Assembly: GCA_028386065.3 (NCBI GenBank)
Contig: JAKUCV010005643.1
Location: 62,001 to 126,000, forward strand
DNA length: 64,000 bases
Direction of reading: 5' to 3'
Origin: Turnera subulata
Lineage: Eukaryota > Streptophyta > Magnoliopsida > Malpighiales > Passifloraceae
The notes under the pieces are model-generated. The model searched no databases and was not told where the DNA came from. It saw nothing but the letters and a program-made list of their open reading frames with translations. Below, piece by piece: positions 61,694 to 64,000 of this stretch. The translations under genes were made by a program, and so were the position numbers. Numbering within the stretch: the first letter of the stretch is position 1; the number at the start of each line of letters is the position of its first letter.

Positions 61694-61932
61694 ATGTATT
61701 TCCCTCATCCTGGTAACCGCCCCTTCCATCCCATGTCACCCGGCCTCCTGCCTGGCTCTCCATCACATACCAATGACACACCGACCTTTTCTTTCACATC
61801 CTCGAAGCCCTGTGATGACCCCAAATCCAACTTTAATCACAACTCTCACTATTCACACACCAACGGGATAAATTTGTCAGAGAAACTCCAACCCCTTCAC
61901 TTCTCCAAATGGAGTCGAAGGACTGTTCAGGC

Positions 61933-63419
61933 TGTTAGTGTAATATGCTCAAAAGCCAATCATTTAGTATATAATCATGTATATACATTAAGGTTATTCC
62001 AATAAATATGTTTATGTGATAAATGCTTGCACATATTTATAATTTTAGAATATTTTATATTCTTAAATGTTCCTAGTCGATTATTATTATGGATGGGTTG
62101 TAATAATAAATTAAGACTAGCGTATGTTGAGAATTATATGAGATATGAATTCTACATACGGGTACAAGTTAGAGAACTTGTGGTCTGGACTGACCCAACA
62201 TAAGAACACTACATGGAACGTTATATGATTGTCATTAGTGGTTCTTATATGTATTGTCCTTTGACCTGAGATATTCGTAACTGAGTAGACCTTAGTGTAA
62301 TCATTGGGTATATGATAAGTGTGTAGTGGGTTTTGTATGATCAAGATGGAATTCGTCCAACCCATATAACGGGTATATTATCAGTTGGGCCTCTTGATAG
62401 AGTTGAACTGTAAATGCATGGCCATGCTCGGATTATGTGATATGGTGATATCATTAGTATCCGTTTTACAAAGTTAACTCGGGGATCAAGAAACTTAGAT
62501 TAAACATATACGAGATTGACTTATTCCATGTCTCGTGTTTAATCTTGACAATGTGACGAAAGGACAATGACATGCTTTCGAGGCATATTGAATCAGTACT
62601 GATCTTGTCGTTTGGGTAGCAATGATGTGTTGCTAGACACCACTCATTGTTTATAATTGTAAAATGAGATTTTACAATTATTGCCAAATGTTACAAGTGC
62701 CTACAGGGTCACACACTTAGAATTGTTGATTCGAGCAGGTGGTTGAACCATGGTTGGATCGTGGTTCGACCAAGTGGGTGGATCATGGTTGTACCTTGGT
62801 TGGACCATGGTTGGACCGGGCCGTTTTGGGCTGATTTGGTTCACTAATTATCAGAATTATTGAACCAAAATTAATGCCATATGATGTGTAATCCCATTAA
62901 TGCTTAGTGGAGCATCCATTAATGCTTAGTGGAATATTAAGACATAGTGGAGACATGATTAGACTTAAAGTATAATCATGATGGTTAATGCATGATGATG
63001 TTGGCCATTGTCTCATTAATCTATGCATTAATTGTGTGTATAAATAGGGCTTGATGATCAGATTATCTACACACACAACATTCACACACAATTCAGATTA
63101 CACACCCATTCTTTGAGAAAGAAAGAAACACCACATAACTCCCGGAAATCCGTAGCTAGCACAACGGTTCGGGAGTGCTCGGGTTGGAGATCATGAGATG
63201 TTTTCCGACCAGAGATCGACAGTTCGTGTGGATACCATAGAGGGGCAAGATTTCTTTCCGGCTCTAGCTGATTCGGCACAACAGTTGAGTGAAAGATCTC
63301 AACCGATTCAGGTACGCAAAAATTGTTATTCGGTTTAGTTACTTTCACTTGGATCCTCCATGATTTCTGGGTTTTTCCGCTGCATTTGATTGTCAAGTTT
63401 GCATGCCCAGTTACTTACA
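61933..63419 (+). mobile_element. Solo LTR (1487 bp) with CAGGC duplication
   Basis: Starts TGTTAGTGTAATATG and ends CAGTTACTTACA, with CAGGC at 61928-61932 and 63420-63424. A TATA box (TATAAATA, 63039-63046) marks the plus orientation. It contains a cluster of CCATGGTTGG-like repeats (about 62740-62825). No internal retrotransposon sequence or second LTR is present, and the flanking reading frame resumes directly at the right edge. Copia or gypsy origin cannot be decided from the LTR alone. Confidence 0.82.
63039..63046 (+). promoter_or_regulatory. TATA box of the solo LTR
   Basis: TATAAATA within GTGTATAAATAGGGC, about 380 bases before the LTR right end, where a U3/R boundary would be expected. 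It could still drive transcription into the flanking DNA. Confidence 0.5.
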
Positions 63420-64000
63420 CAGGCTACTATGGATAACAATGAGTTAGTCAGTATCTATGTGGAGAACATACCCATCGATGGGTTCCGACTGACATTCATA
63501 TGCTTATGAATCGGTTCGGTGAGGTGATGGACGTGTTCATGCCGGGTAGGTTATCCAAGTCCGCCAAGCGGTATGCATTTGTTCGCTTCAAGCAAGATGG
63601 TGATGTGCAAAAGTTGATTCACGATATTAATCGCATGCATGATGTTAGTGCCGAGATTTTTGCTAGTGTTGCTAGGTCTCGCCAGAACTCTAATAGGAAG
63701 AGACGCGAGCCTAGAAATATGAACAGACCTCAACCATTTGCAAGTACGGTTGTTGCATCTCAAACTGATAACAGGTCTTTTGCAGAGGTTACTCGTGTTC
63801 CCAATCCAGTCCCGTCTTCATAATCACCAAACTCTATTGCTGGGTTCGTTCCTAAGGTTGACGCACCTGTTTGGCTCGATCCGTGTGCTCTGGGATTCTA
63901 AGAACCCCAATGCCTTTCTAGTGCCTTTCTGACCTATTTTCCCCCAGGAGTCCCCAGTTGTCAGTATTATTCTGCTTGGTGGTGTTTCTTTTCTTTTCAA

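Larger units (their letters stand above)
61694..63932 (+). pseudogene. LINE ORF1-like reading frame with RRM, broken by an LTR and a frameshift
   Basis: An open frame from ATG 61694 runs to the left edge of a solo LTR (61932) and resumes at its right edge (63425) in the same frame: discounting the LTR and one 5-bp duplication, 81 codons separate the ATGs at 61694 and 63429. The right part has an RNA-recognition motif (LVSIYVENIPIDGF; EVMDVFMPGRLSKSAKRYAF, with RNP1-like KRYAFVRF) and a basic Arg/Asn-rich tail (SRQNSNRKRREPRNMNRPQP). A one-base deletion near 63485-63500 shifts the frame inside the RRM, and a stop occurs at about 63821. RRM proteins of this kind are typical of plant L1-type LINE ORF1; a former host RRM gene is the alternative. 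Confidence 0.65.

Noticed and set aside
61694..62005. Motif PFHPMSPGLLPGSPSH resembling a CEP signalling peptide
   Set aside because: There is no signal peptide, the motif is not C-terminal, and the frame continues into an RRM sequence once the solo LTR is discounted. It is better read as the start of a LINE ORF1-like protein.
63361..63424. 3' splice acceptor TTACTTACACAG of a 5' UTR intron before the RRM ORF
   Set aside because: The apparent acceptor is formed by the LTR right end plus the CAGGC duplication, which explains it better.

Overview
The window is a stretch of a eudicot plant nuclear genome. It has introns with plant-type GT...AG signals, AT-rich intergenic DNA, a nuclear tRNA-Cys, plant-specific gene families (PLS-class PPR, WAT1/MtN21 transporter, C1-type C2H2 finger with an EAR motif) and plant retroelements. 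The species cannot be fixed from sequence alone. There is one assembly gap of 715 N (37739-38453) and one stray N (39782).

Layout. 34-6902 (+): 3' part of a ZFC3H1-type zinc-finger protein of nuclear RNA surveillance. 8846-13610 (+): complete ELP1, the scaffold of Elongator. 14839-14910 (-): tRNA-Cys(GCA). 16018-18594 (-): intronless E-class PPR protein. 20303-21561 (+): actin-depolymerizing factor whose first coding exon is only the ATG. 22823-25807 (-): atypical bHLH transcription factor in nine small exons, reassembled here by splice phase because most exons are too short to stand out as ORFs. 31959-32744 (-): small C2-domain protein. 42041-46644 (+): mitochondrial 2-oxoglutarate dehydrogenase E1 in eight coding exons. 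51036-53738 (+): WAT1-related transporter in seven exons. 57155-57730 (-): ZAT-type C2H2 repressor. Exon phases close exactly for every reconstructed multi-exon gene (ELP1 1323 aa, ADF 139 aa, bHLH 260 aa, OGDH E1 1022 aa, WAT1-like 380 aa).

The accessory part is a set of well-preserved transposon scars. At 36.2-40 kb a 5'-truncated L1-type LINE remnant (RNase H end, poly-A) is split by a Tourist/PIF-like MITE with a TTA duplication. It is followed by a third copy of the LINE target site and then by a 2.7 kb solo LTR with a TATCA duplication; that LTR holds a series of short hairpins and the assembly gap. At 59.1-59.9 kb there is a Mutator-like MITE with about 178 bp terminal inverted repeats and a 9 bp duplication. 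At 61.7-63.9 kb a LINE ORF1-like reading frame with an RRM is split by a second solo LTR with a CAGGC duplication; removing the LTR and one duplication copy restores one frame.

The genes do not form one pathway. They are ordinary, independently regulated plant genes. I saw no convincing novel multi-gene system; the most informative material is the nested mobile-element structure, the hairpin series in the LTR, and a few splicing features.
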